A stretch of 64,000 nucleotides of DNA from Micromonospora zingiberis (GTDB lineage Bacteria > Actinomycetota > Actinomycetes > Mycobacteriales > Micromonosporaceae): NCBI RefSeq assembly GCF_004331455.1, contig NZ_SJJR01000003.1:124001-188000 (forward strand), read 5' to 3'. Positions 8,343-16,168 of this stretch are shown in pieces. Position 1 is the first letter of the stretch, and each line of letters starts with the position of its first letter. Both the position numbers and the translations under genes were made by a program. The notes under the pieces were generated by a model. The model saw only the letters and a program-made list of their open reading frames with translations. It did not search any database and had not been told where the DNA came from.

Positions 8343-8645
8343 ATGACCGACACATCATCGAGCTCCGGCCGGTCGTTCGAGGAGTTGGACGCCCTTTCCA
8401 CCGAGGAGCTGCGTGAGCGGGCGTTCGACCTGGCTCGGGAGCGCCGGGACGTGAGGTTCTTCTGGTCGGTGCTCCGGCACCTGCCGAACGCCGACGAGGC
8501 CGCCGCGCTCGACGGTGCCCCGAACTCGGTGGGGCCGACGGTCGACGAGGCGGTGGCCCTGTGGCGGGAGATGACCGGTCACGGTTACGAGGAGTCGGCC
8601 CCGTTGCTGCGCGCCGCCTTCATCGACTACCTGATGAAGCACTGA
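8343..8645 (+). CDS. Small conserved hypothetical protein, acidic and helical
   Basis: 100 residues, unrecognised. It is rich in Glu, Leu and Arg and looks soluble and helical (for example SFEELDALSTEELRERAF). TAGGCT ends 7 nt before the ATG, which supports both the start and a leaderless transcript. It stands between two membrane-protein genes. No catalytic motif is visible. Confidence 0.7.
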   Translation: MTDTSSSSGRSFEELDALSTEELRERAFDLARERRDVRFFWSVLRHLPNADEAAALDGAPNSVGPTVDEAVALWREMTGHGYEESAPLLRAAFIDYLMKH

Positions 8646-8752
8646 CCGCAGTCTCCGGCGGTGCCCGTGCTCGGTGGTGGGCCCGGCCCGGCATACCACC
8701 ATAAAACGCGCCCCGCGTTTGCCCATGTCGATCCGCTGGGAACTAGCGGGCC

Positions 8753-9244
8753 ATGGCTCTCACCAATCGATACAAGTCCGCACCGGGCGCCGGCACGCTC
8801 GCCGCGCTCCTCCTCGTCCTGATCTTCGGCAGCCCCTGGTACGCCGACTGGGCCAGGAACAACACCGATCCCGACAGCGCCGGCGGCTGGTTCCTCAGAC
8901 TGCTCGCCTGGCCCGCCTGGCGGTTCGACTCTTCCGACTCGATCCAGGAGATCTTCGCGGCCGACCTGAAGGCGATCCTCGTGGTCGTCCTGACCTTCGT
9001 CTTCCTCTACCTGCTGCCCGGCTCCCAGTTGGCCCGCGCCCGGGGCACCCTCAGCCAGCTCTTCGCCGGCTGGGCGGCGTACGTCTTCGCGGGAGCCCTG
9101 GCCGCCCTGCTCACCGCGCTGATCCGGACCAATCCCTCGCTGCTCGGTGCACTCCAGGCCGCCGGCGACGGTGCGGAGTACGGGCTGTTCACCGGCTGGA
9201 TCGTCGGAATCGCCACGCTGGGTGGCTACCGGGGCCGCCGCTGA
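8753..9244 (+). CDS. Membrane protein of unknown function
   Basis: 163 residues with about four hydrophobic segments (residues 13-26, 70-89, 101-121 and 143-158). Between the first two is an extracytoplasmic-looking stretch with several Trp residues. I do not recognise a family. It is convergent with the osmoprotectant ATPase gene, and the two are separated by a GC-rich hairpin with a T-run. Confidence 0.65.
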   Translation: MALTNRYKSAPGAGTLAALLLVLIFGSPWYADWARNNTDPDSAGGWFLRLLAWPAWRFDSSDSIQEIFAADLKAILVVVLTFVFLYLLPGSQLARARGTLSQLFAGWAAYVFAGALAALLTALIRTNPSLLGALQAAGDGAEYGLFTGWIVGIATLGGYRGRR

Positions 9245-9250
9245 CGCCGA

Positions 9251-9290
9251 GGCCGGCCCGGGAACCCGGTTTCCGTGGCCGGCCCGTTTT
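9251..9290. terminator. Bidirectional terminator between convergent genes
   Basis: Two copies of GGCCGGCC (9251-9258 and 9277-9284) flank an inner GGGAAC/GTTTCC-like pairing and are followed by CGTTTT. It fills the gap between the stop codons of the membrane protein and the transporter ATPase. Confidence 0.55.
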
Positions 9291-10286
9291 CTAGCCGGTC
9301 GGTTCGGCGAGTGCCAGCACGCGTTCCCGGCTGAGCACGCCGACCGGCCGGCCCTGCTCGGTGACCACGGCCTGCCCGCCGGCCGAGGTGAGCAGCACGG
9401 CCAGCGCGTCGTACGCCGAGCCGCCCAACGGCACCGTCGGCAGTGCCGCTACGCCATCGCTGGGCAGCGGTTCGAGTACCTCCCGGGTGACCGGGGTGAC
9501 CACCAGCCGGCGGATGCCCCGGTCGGCACCGACGAACTCGCGGACGAACGGCGTGGCGGGGGCACCGAGCAGAGCCGCCGGGGTGGCGTACTGCTCCAGG
9601 TGGCCGCCCTCGGAGAGCACCGCGATCCGGTCGCCGAGCCGGACGGCCTCGTCCAGGTCGTGGGTGACCAGGACGATGGTCTTGCGTACCTCGGCCTGCA
9701 ACCGTAGGAACTCCTCCTGTAGCCGGGTCCGCACGATCGGGTCGACGGCGGAGAACGGCTCGTCCATCAGCAGGACCACCGGGTCGGCGGCGAGCGCCCG
9801 GGCCACGCCGACCCGCTGCCGCTGACCGCCGGATAGTTCGTGGGGATAGCGCCGCCCGAACTGCGCCGGGTTCAGCCCGACCAGGTCCAGCAGTTCGTCG
9901 ACGCGCCGTCGGGCGCGATCCTTGGCCCAGCCCAGTAGCCGGGGCACGGTGGCCACGTTGGCCGCCACCGTCTGGTGGGGGAACAGCCCGACGTTCTGGA
10001 TCACGTAGCCGATCTGCCGGCGCAGGCGCACCGGATCGGCCCGGGTGACGTCGGAGTCGCCGAGCATGATCCGGCCGCTGGTCGGTTCGATCAGCCGGTT
10101 GACCATCCGCAGCACCGTCGACTTGCCGCAGCCCGACGGGCCGATCAGGACGACGAGTTCGCCCGCGTCGACGTGCAGGCTGAGATCGCGGACCGCCTCG
10201 GTGCCGTCCGGATAACGCTTACCGATGCCGTCGAGGGTGATCGACGCCGCGCGCTGACCGTCGTCGGCGGCCGGGGTACCGTCCAC
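9291..10286 (-). CDS. Osmoprotectant (betaine/choline) ABC transporter ATPase with CBS region
   Basis: 331 residues. It is the ATPase of an OpuC/ProV-type importer for glycine betaine, choline or related compounds. Walker A GPSGCGKST, signature LSGGQRQRVG and Walker B VVLLMDEPF are intact. The last 60-70 residues look like a single CBS motif, as in OpuCA, where such domains sense ionic strength. The start is GTG at 10286, only 2 nt from the ATG of the divergent permease gene; GGAAGGA lies upstream of it, inside the permease frame. Unusually for the family, the ATPase gene is divergent from its permeases. Confidence 0.9.
   Translation of the reverse strand: MDGTPAADDGQRAASITLDGIGKRYPDGTEAVRDLSLHVDAGELVVLIGPSGCGKSTVLRMVNRLIEPTSGRIMLGDSDVTRADPVRLRRQIGYVIQNVGLFPHQTVAANVATVPRLLGWAKDRARRRVDELLDLVGLNPAQFGRRYPHELSGGQRQRVGVARALAADPVVLLMDEPFSAVDPIVRTRLQEEFLRLQAEVRKTIVLVTHDLDEAVRLGDRIAVLSEGGHLEQYATPAALLGAPATPFVREFVGADRGIRRLVVTPVTREVLEPLPSDGVAALPTVPLGGSAYDALAVLLTSAGGQAVVTEQGRPVGVLSRERVLALAEPTG
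10277..10282 (+). promoter_or_regulatory. -10 hexamer (TACCGT) of the permease operon, inside the ATPase gene
   Basis: TACCGT ends 6 nt before the permease ATG at 10289 and overlaps the first codons of the divergent ATPase gene. This suggests a leaderless permease transcript. Confidence 0.45.
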
Positions 10287-10288
10287 GT

Positions 10289-10975
10289 ATGTCCTTCCGC
10301 CTGAGCTACCGGGCCGACCCGGGTAACCCGTGGTTCACCTGGCAGTACGTGCGGGACAACTCTGACACGGTGCTGGCCGCCCTGCGGGACCACACCACCC
10401 TCACCCTACGGGCGGTGCTGATCGCCACGCTGATCGCCGTCCCGCTGGCCGTGGTGGCGTACTGGTTCCGACCGCTCACCGGGCCGATTCTCGCACTCAC
10501 CGGAGTGCTCTACACCGTCCCCTCCCTGGCCCTGTTCGCGTTCATCGCGCCCTATCTGGGCATCGGCGTCGCGACGGTGCTCAGCGTGGTGGTGCTGTAC
10601 GCGCTGCTGGTGATCGTCCGCAACACCGTCGCCGGGCTCAACCAGGTGCCGGCGGAGGTGCGGGAGGCGGCCGAGGGCATGGGGTACGGCCGGTGGGGCC
10701 GGCTGCTGCGGGTCGAACTGCCGCTCGCCCTGCCCGGCATCCTCACCGGGCTGCGGCTGGCCACGGTCTCCACGGTCGCGCTGATCACCGTCGGTGTGGT
10801 GATCGGGCGCGGCGGGCTCGGGCAGATCATTTTCGCGGGCTTCAACAACAACTTCTACAAGGCGCAGATCATGACCGGGACACTGCTCTGCGTCCTGCTG
10901 GCACTCGTGCTGGATCTGCTCCTGGTCGGCGTCGGCCGACTGTTGACCCCGTGGCTGCGCGGGCGGGTCGGATGA
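10289..10975 (+). CDS. Osmoprotectant ABC transporter permease (OpuCB-like)
   Basis: 228 residues with about six hydrophobic helices from residue 45 onward. The permease EAA-type loop is present (PAEVREAAEGMGYGRWGRLLRVELPLALPGI begins near residue 119; key residues EAAEGMG). It would form the membrane channel with the second permease at 11013. The ATG at 10289 follows TACCGT at leaderless spacing. A shorter start at GTG 10349 would also leave an OpuCB-like protein. Confidence 0.9.
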   Translation: MSFRLSYRADPGNPWFTWQYVRDNSDTVLAALRDHTTLTLRAVLIATLIAVPLAVVAYWFRPLTGPILALTGVLYTVPSLALFAFIAPYLGIGVATVLSVVVLYALLVIVRNTVAGLNQVPAEVREAAEGMGYGRWGRLLRVELPLALPGILTGLRLATVSTVALITVGVVIGRGGLGQIIFAGFNNNFYKAQIMTGTLLCVLLALVLDLLLVGVGRLLTPWLRGRVG

Positions 10976-11012
10976 GGGGCCGGGCGGGTGGCGTGACCGA
11001 CCGGAGGCGTCG

Positions 11013-11735
11013 ATGAACCCCGTACAGCAGGCAGTGGTCTGGCTCAACGATCCGCTGAACTGGACGAACCCGGGCGGCATCCTGGACCGGCTCGGCGAGC
11101 ATGTCAGCATCTCGGCCGCCGCGGTGCTGCTGGGCTGCCTGGTGGCCTGGCCGCTCGGGCTGTGGCTGGGCCACGCCGGGCGGGGTGGCGGGCTGGTCGT
11201 GCTGATCTCCAACCTCACCCTGGCGGTGCCCACGCTGGCCCTGCTGACCATCCTTCCGCTGACCTTCCTCGGCTTCGGCCGGCCGGCCGTGGTCGTCGCC
11301 CTGGCGGTCTTCGCGGTGCCGCCGCTGCTGGCCAACGCGTACACCGGGGTCCGGCAGGTCGACCCGCAGACCCGGGAGGCGGCCCGGGGAATGGGCATGA
11401 CCGGGACGCAGGTGCTGCGCCAGGTCGAGTTGCCGCTGGCGATTCCCTACCTGGCCGCCGGGTTCCGGACCGCCGCGGTCCAGGTGGTTGCCACGGCGGC
11501 CCTGGCGACCTTCGTCAACGGCGGCGGGCTGGGCGAGATCATCCGGCTCGGGTTCGGCCTGAGTATCGCGGTGGGCGGCGGCCAGATCCTCGCCGGCGGC
11601 CTGCTGGTCGCCGGGCTCGCGGTCGGCGTGGAACTACTGCTCGGGTTCGTCGAGCGGCTGGTCACCCCGCGTCCGCTGCGCCGCGCCCGGCGTCGCGCCG
11701 CGCGCCGTGCCGCGGACGCGGTGACCGGTTCCTGA
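11013..11735 (+). CDS. Osmoprotectant ABC transporter permease (OpuCD-like)
   Basis: 240 residues, six or so hydrophobic helices, and an EAA loop (TREAARGMGMTGTQVLRQVE) near residues 122-141. The Arg-rich C-terminus (ARRRAARRAA) is probably cytoplasmic. It lies 37 nt downstream of the first permease and is the second channel subunit. It is followed after 202 bp by the binding-protein gene. Confidence 0.9.
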   Translation: MNPVQQAVVWLNDPLNWTNPGGILDRLGEHVSISAAAVLLGCLVAWPLGLWLGHAGRGGGLVVLISNLTLAVPTLALLTILPLTFLGFGRPAVVVALAVFAVPPLLANAYTGVRQVDPQTREAARGMGMTGTQVLRQVELPLAIPYLAAGFRTAAVQVVATAALATFVNGGGLGEIIRLGFGLSIAVGGGQILAGGLLVAGLAVGVELLLGFVERLVTPRPLRRARRRAARRAADAVTGS

Positions 11736-11937
11736 CCCGATCCCCCGACTGCTGCCGCGACCCGGCGGCCGGCTCGGTGTGGATGGATGGTGACGTTCCG
11801 ATGACGAACACCTCACAGAAGTTGTCGGTGGTGGTCGGCACGATGTTGGGTGGATCAGCGGGCGGCCGAAAGGCGGATCGCCCGTCGGACACGCGGCCGG
11901 CCCGATCGGGTCGCGCCGGGACACGGAAGGCGGGCTT

Positions 11938-12939
11938 ATGCGCGCAGGTAGAAGACTGTCCATCGCGGTTGTCGGCGCCGTCGCCGCGGCAGGTGTGCTG
12001 GCCGGGTGTGGCGAGGCCGGTTCGTCCGGCACGGAGGCGCCACAGCAGGCCGCCTCGGGCGAGGGCTGTGCTCCGGTGGCCGGCGAGCAGCTGATCGCGC
12101 TCGCGGACGACAAGGCCCTACAGAACGCTGACAACATCATCCCCGCGATCAACACCAAGGTCGCCACGCCGCAGGTCGTCGCGGCGCTCGACAAGGTCTC
12201 GGCGGTGCTCGACACCCCGAAGCTGGTGCAGCTCAACAAGGCGGTCGACGTGGACCGCAAGAGCGCGCAGGCGGCGGCACAGGAGTTCAGCTCCGCCAAC
12301 GGGCTCGCCGACGGCGTCGAGAAGGGCCCCGGCGGGCGGATCACGGTGGGTGCGGGGAACTTCACCGAGAGCGAGATCATCGCCGAGCTTTACAAGATCC
12401 AACTGACCGCCGCCGGTTACCAGGTCACCGTTCAGCAGATCGGCAACCGCGAGCTGTACGAGCCGGCGCTGGAGAAGGGTGAGATCCAGGTCGTCCCGGA
12501 GTACGCGGCGACGATGGCCGAGTTCCTCAAGGGCAAGACCGGCGGTGGCAGCGATCCCGTCTCCTCGCCCGACGTGGAGAAGACCGTCATCGCCCTGCGC
12601 GGCCTCGGCGAGCAGGTGGGGATCAGCTTCGGTCAGCCGGCGGCTGCCCAGAACCAGAACGCCTTCGCGGTGACCAAGGAGTTCGCCGACAAGTACGGCG
12701 TACGGACGCTGTCCGAGTTGGCCGCGAAGTGCTCGGGTACCGCCACGGTGCTCGGCGGCCCGCCGGAGTGCCAGGAGCGCCCGTTCTGCAAGGCGGGCCT
12801 GGAACAGACCTACGGGCTCTCGGTCGGCTCGTTCTCCTCGTTGGACCAGGGTGGTCCGCTGACCAAGACCGGGCTGCGCAACGGCACCATCAGTGTCGGC
12901 CTGGTCTTCTCCACCGACGCGGCCTACGCGACGGCCTGA
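11938..12939 (+). CDS. Osmoprotectant-binding lipoprotein, apparently circularly permuted
   Basis: 333 residues. The signal peptide ends in a lipobox (GVLAGCG), giving lipid-anchored Cys near residue 24. The start has GGAAGG upstream. From about residue 138 (ITVGAGNFTESEIIAEL) it reads like the beginning of a mature ProX/OpuCC betaine-binding protein and ends at FSTDAAYATA, where such proteins normally have another 60-80 residues. That missing piece appears instead at residues 50-125 (ALADDKALQNADNIIPAIN, then LNKAVDVDRK). The segment order is therefore swapped relative to the family as I recall it. Function is inferred from this similarity and from the adjacent permeases. Confidence 0.85.
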   Translation: MRAGRRLSIAVVGAVAAAGVLAGCGEAGSSGTEAPQQAASGEGCAPVAGEQLIALADDKALQNADNIIPAINTKVATPQVVAALDKVSAVLDTPKLVQLNKAVDVDRKSAQAAAQEFSSANGLADGVEKGPGGRITVGAGNFTESEIIAELYKIQLTAAGYQVTVQQIGNRELYEPALEKGEIQVVPEYAATMAEFLKGKTGGGSDPVSSPDVEKTVIALRGLGEQVGISFGQPAAAQNQNAFAVTKEFADKYGVRTLSELAAKCSGTATVLGGPPECQERPFCKAGLEQTYGLSVGSFSSLDQGGPLTKTGLRNGTISVGLVFSTDAAYATA

Positions 12940-12954
12940 GTCACCGCGTACCGT

Positions 12955-12989
12955 CCGGCGCCCTCGGCTGAACTGGCCGGGGGCGCCGG
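12955..12989 (+). terminator. Strong hairpin after the binding-protein gene
   Basis: CCGGCGCCC (12955-12963) pairs with GGGCGCCGG (12981-12989), and CGGC pairs with GCCG inside it, giving about 14 pairs around a 7-nt loop. No T-run follows, as is common in high-GC actinomycetes. Confidence 0.55.
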
Positions 12990-13097
12990 GTCGTTGCTGC
13001 TCCCAGCCCGGCCCGGGGGAAGGCCCCCGAACTTCCGGGGCGACAGCTGCCACCGAGCCGTTCCCAGGTAACGCAACTCTCGGTAGGCTGCGGACCC

Positions 13098-14894
13098 ATG
13101 CCCGCCCCGGTGCCCGCGGACCCGCGCAACAAGCAGCTACTCACCGCCCTTTTCTGGGGCGGGGTGGCGTTGGCCCCGGTCGCGGCGCTGATATTGCTGG
13201 TCGCCGACGGCAACGGTCCACTGCGGTTCGCCGCGGTACTGGCCATCCTGGCCGTGGTGTTGATCGGGCTTTCCATCGCGCTGCGTACCGACAGTGGTCG
13301 CCAGGAGAACGCGGAGGAACTGCGCGAGGAACTCGACGAACTGCGGCGCGAATTGCGTGGCGAGATCGTGGCCGCCGCGCAGCGCGGCAATCAGGCCCTG
13401 GACGAGGCCCAACGGGTCCAGCAGGCGCTGGCCGGCCTGCGCCGTCGGGTGGAGGCGGCAGGCGCCCCGGTGACTGGCGGAGAGCCGGCTGGCGGCGGTC
13501 GGGCCCGGGTGGCGGCAGCGGAACCCGAGGCGCCGGCCCAGGCGGGGGAACGGCCCGCCAGCCCGAGCGGGGTCTACGGCTCGGCCCAGGGGGCGAACCA
13601 CGGCGCCGGCCCGGCCGGCCGGTACGACGAGGAACAGGCGGGTGCCGGGTACGCCGAGCGCCCGCCGGCGGGGTATGCCGGCGACCGTCCGGCGACCGGC
13701 TCCGCCGGGGTCTACGGCGCGGCCGCCCGCCCCGACCACGAGGGTGCCCGTCCGCTCGGTGTGGTCCGCCACACCGAAACCGTGCACGTCACCACCCGGC
13801 ACACCATAGTGGACGGTGGGGTCGGTGAGTCCGGAAGCCGCTACGGCGGCTACGCGGCGCCATGGTCGGCGCAGCAGGAGGAACGACCACGGGGCGGACC
13901 CGGCGCGGACCGTGACGACCGACAGTGGCCCGACGCGGACGATCGCGGGCGCCGCGACGACGAGCGGGCCTGGTCCGGACCGGCTCGCGAGGAGGAGGCC
14001 GCCTGGTCGGAACCGCGGGCGGAACGCCAGTGGTCCGGACACCGTGACGAGCGGTCCGCGCCCCGTGACGACCGGTCCGCGTACCGCGACGACCACTCCG
14101 GTGCTGGCGACGACCGCTCGGGTTACCGTGACGACCGCCCTGCGTACCGCGACGATCGCGCCGGGCAGCGTGATGATCGCGGCTGGGGGGCACCGCGCGA
14201 CGAGCGAGGTTGGGACGACGGCGGACAGCAGTGGGAGGCTCCCGCCGAGGCGGCACCGGCCGGCCGGCCGCAGCGTCCGGACGACACGGGCGAGTACTGG
14301 GCGCAGTTGCGCGCCGGAGACCGCTGGGCCGCCGTCCGCGACGACGACCGGGGACGCGAGTTCCGGGTGGGTGAACGCCGCGCCGAGGTACACGCGGACC
14401 ACACCGGCACCGAGTACCGGATGGAGGACCGCTGGGCCAGCGTGCGTCGCGACGAGCCGCGCCGCGCCGCCGACGGTGACGAGGGGCGACGGGACGGCTG
14501 GGGCGAGCCGGAGGGCCGGGCCGCACTGCCCGCCGGTGGCGTGCCGGTGCCGGAGGAATGGCGGCCACCGCGACAGCGCGGACACCAGCCCGAGCCGGCT
14601 CGCGGACACCAACCCGAAGCAGCTCGCGGATACCAGCCCGAAGCCGCCGGGGGATACCAGCCCGAGCCGGCCCGGGGGTACCAGCCCGAAGCGGCCCGCG
14701 GGTACCAGCCCGAAGCCGCCGGGGGATACCAGCCCGAGCCGGCTCGCGGATACCAGCCTGAAGCGGCCCGGGGATACCAGCCGGAGCCAGCTCGGGAATA
14801 CCAGCCGGAGCCGGAGCCCTACGGCCGACGGCACCGGGCCGAGGACACCGGCTATGGTCCGCCGGCCCAGGACCCCAACAACCGCTGGCGCTGA
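13098..14894 (+). CDS. Membrane protein with coiled coil and long repetitive tail
   Basis: 598 residues, no recognised family. Two hydrophobic helices lie at about residues 14-33 and 38-56. A charged coiled-coil-like segment follows (residues 65-125, rich in Glu and Arg). After that comes a very long Gly/Pro/Asp/Arg-rich tail that is probably disordered. In the tail, a DDR-rich stretch (residues about 310-375, repeated RDDR units) is followed near the C-terminus by nine octapeptide repeats of the form YQPEPARG. TAGGCT ends 8 nt before the ATG, supporting this start and leaderless expression. A long antisense frame over the same region is a composition artefact. It could be a scaffold or cell-envelope organiser, but this is not shown by the sequence. 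Confidence 0.7.
   Translation: MPAPVPADPRNKQLLTALFWGGVALAPVAALILLVADGNGPLRFAAVLAILAVVLIGLSIALRTDSGRQENAEELREELDELRRELRGEIVAAAQRGNQALDEAQRVQQALAGLRRRVEAAGAPVTGGEPAGGGRARVAAAEPEAPAQAGERPASPSGVYGSAQGANHGAGPAGRYDEEQAGAGYAERPPAGYAGDRPATGSAGVYGAAARPDHEGARPLGVVRHTETVHVTTRHTIVDGGVGESGSRYGGYAAPWSAQQEERPRGGPGADRDDRQWPDADDRGRRDDERAWSGPAREEEAAWSEPRAERQWSGHRDERSAPRDDRSAYRDDHSGAGDDRSGYRDDRPAYRDDRAGQRDDRGWGAPRDERGWDDGGQQWEAPAEAAPAGRPQRPDDTGEYWAQLRAGDRWAAVRDDDRGREFRVGERRAEVHADHTGTEYRMEDRWASVRRDEPRRAADGDEGRRDGWGEPEGRAALPAGGVPVPEEWRPPRQRGHQPEPARGHQPEAARGYQPEAAGGYQPEPARGYQPEAARGYQPEAAGGYQPEPARGYQPEAARGYQPEPAREYQPEPEPYGRRHRAEDTGYGPPAQDPNNRWR
14583..14819 (+). repeat. 24-bp in-frame tandem repeat (octapeptide QPExARGY)
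   Basis: Nine complete 24-bp units plus a partial tenth encode octapeptides beginning HQPE or YQPE. The variable positions follow a higher-order pattern PAR, AAR, AAG, repeated, so the array probably grew by duplication of 72-bp blocks. Copy number is likely to vary between strains. Confidence 0.85.
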
Positions 14895-14942
14895 TCGGAC
14901 CCGGCCCGGCACGATCAGCCGCCGGGCGTCACGTCGACCGGC

Positions 14943-16115
14943 TCACTTGTCGATGTCGCCGACCACGAAGAACATCGAGCCGAGGATGGCGATCAGATCC
15001 GGCACCAGACAGCCGGGCAGCAGGGTGGCCAACGCCTGCACGTTCGCGTACGACGCGGTGCGCAGCTTGAGCCGCCACGGCGTCTTCTCACCCCGGGACA
15101 CCAGGTAGTAGCCGTTGATGCCGAGCGGGTTCTCCGTCCAGGCGTAGGTGTGTCCCTCGGGCGCCTTGAGCACCTTCGGCAACCGGGTGTTGATCGGCCC
15201 GGTCAGCCGGTCCACCCGGTCCAGGCACTGCTCGGCCAGGTCGAGTGAGGCGTACACCTGGTCGAGCAGCACCTCGAAACGCGCGTGGCAGTCACCGGCG
15301 GTGTGGGTGACCACCGGCACGTCGAGCTGGTCGTAGGCCAGGTACGGCTCGTCGCGGCGCAGGTCCAGGTCCAGCCCGGAAGCCCGGGCGACCGGCCCGG
15401 AGGCGCCGAACGCGGCGGCGTCGGCGGCGGAGAGCACGCCCACGCCGACCGTACGGGCCAGGAAGATCTCGTTGCGCCGGATCAGGTTGTCCAGGTCGGG
15501 CATCCGGCGGCGCACCTCACCGATGGCCGCCCGGGCCCGGCCGGTCCAGCCGGACGGGACCTCCTCCTTCAACCCGCCGACCCGGTTGAACATGTAGTGG
15601 ATCCGCCCGCCGGAGACCTCCTCCATCACGGCCTGGAGCGTCTCCCGCTCGCGGAAGGCGTAGAACATCGGGGTGATCGCGCCGATCTCCAGCGGGTACG
15701 ACCCGAGGAACATCAGGTGGTTGAGTACCCGGTTCAGCTCGGCCAGGGCCATCCGGAGCCAGGTCGCCCGCTCCGGCACCTCCATGCCCATCAGCCGTTC
15801 CACGGCCAGCACCACGCCCAGCTCGTTGGCGAACGCCGAGAGCCAGTCGTGCCGGTTGGCCAGCACGATGATCTGCCGGTAGTCGCGTACCTCGAACAGC
15901 TTCTCCGCGCCCCGGTGCATGTACCCGACGATCGGCTCCGCGGCGATCACCCGTTCGCCGTCCAGGACCAGCTTCAGCCGCAGCACGCCGTGCGTGGACG
16001 GGTGCTGCGGTCCGATGTTGAGCACCATGTCCGTGCCGAGTTGCTCCCCGCCGGTGCCCGCCACCAGCCCGGCGCCGGTGCCGACGGTCAGCTCGCGCAG
16101 GTCGCCCGTGGTCAT
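14943..16115 (-). CDS. NADH-quinone oxidoreductase subunit D-like protein (second NuoD)
   Basis: 390 residues from the ATG at 16115 (MTTGDLREL); an ATG at 16124 adds three residues. It is the 49-kDa subunit type of complex I, which forms the quinone site. [14 protein letters not shown] is near residue 30 and [19 protein letters not shown] near 63. It stands alone, without nuoA-N genes, so it is probably an extra NuoD paralogue like those found outside the nuo operon in other actinomycetes. The C-terminus ([12 protein letters not shown]) departs from the usual GEVDR ending. A MidA-type methyltransferase gene lies 53 nt upstream on the same strand. Confidence 0.85.
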   Translation of the reverse strand: MTTGDLRELTVGTGAGLVAGTGGEQLGTDMVLNIGPQHPSTHGVLRLKLVLDGERVIAAEPIVGYMHRGAEKLFEVRDYRQIIVLANRHDWLSAFANELGVVLAVERLMGMEVPERATWLRMALAELNRVLNHLMFLGSYPLEIGAITPMFYAFRERETLQAVMEEVSGGRIHYMFNRVGGLKEEVPSGWTGRARAAIGEVRRRMPDLDNLIRRNEIFLARTVGVGVLSAADAAAFGASGPVARASGLDLDLRRDEPYLAYDQLDVPVVTHTAGDCHARFEVLLDQVYASLDLAEQCLDRVDRLTGPINTRLPKVLKAPEGHTYAWTENPLGINGYYLVSRGEKTPWRLKLRTASYANVQALATLLPGCLVPDLIAILGSMFFVVGDIDK

Positions 16116-16168
16116 GCCCGCCATCGTGCCATGGCCGGCCGGTAAAGACGGCGCAGCCCGTCGACCGG

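Noticed and set aside
14583..14819. Possible CRISPR-like array
   Set aside because: The 24-bp units are contiguous and coding, with no spacers.
13137..14912. 591-codon minus-strand frame over the repeat-rich membrane protein gene
   Set aside because: It is antisense to a gene with membrane helices, coiled coil and a promoter hexamer; the frame is open because of strong GC bias and in-frame repeats, and it shows no family feature.
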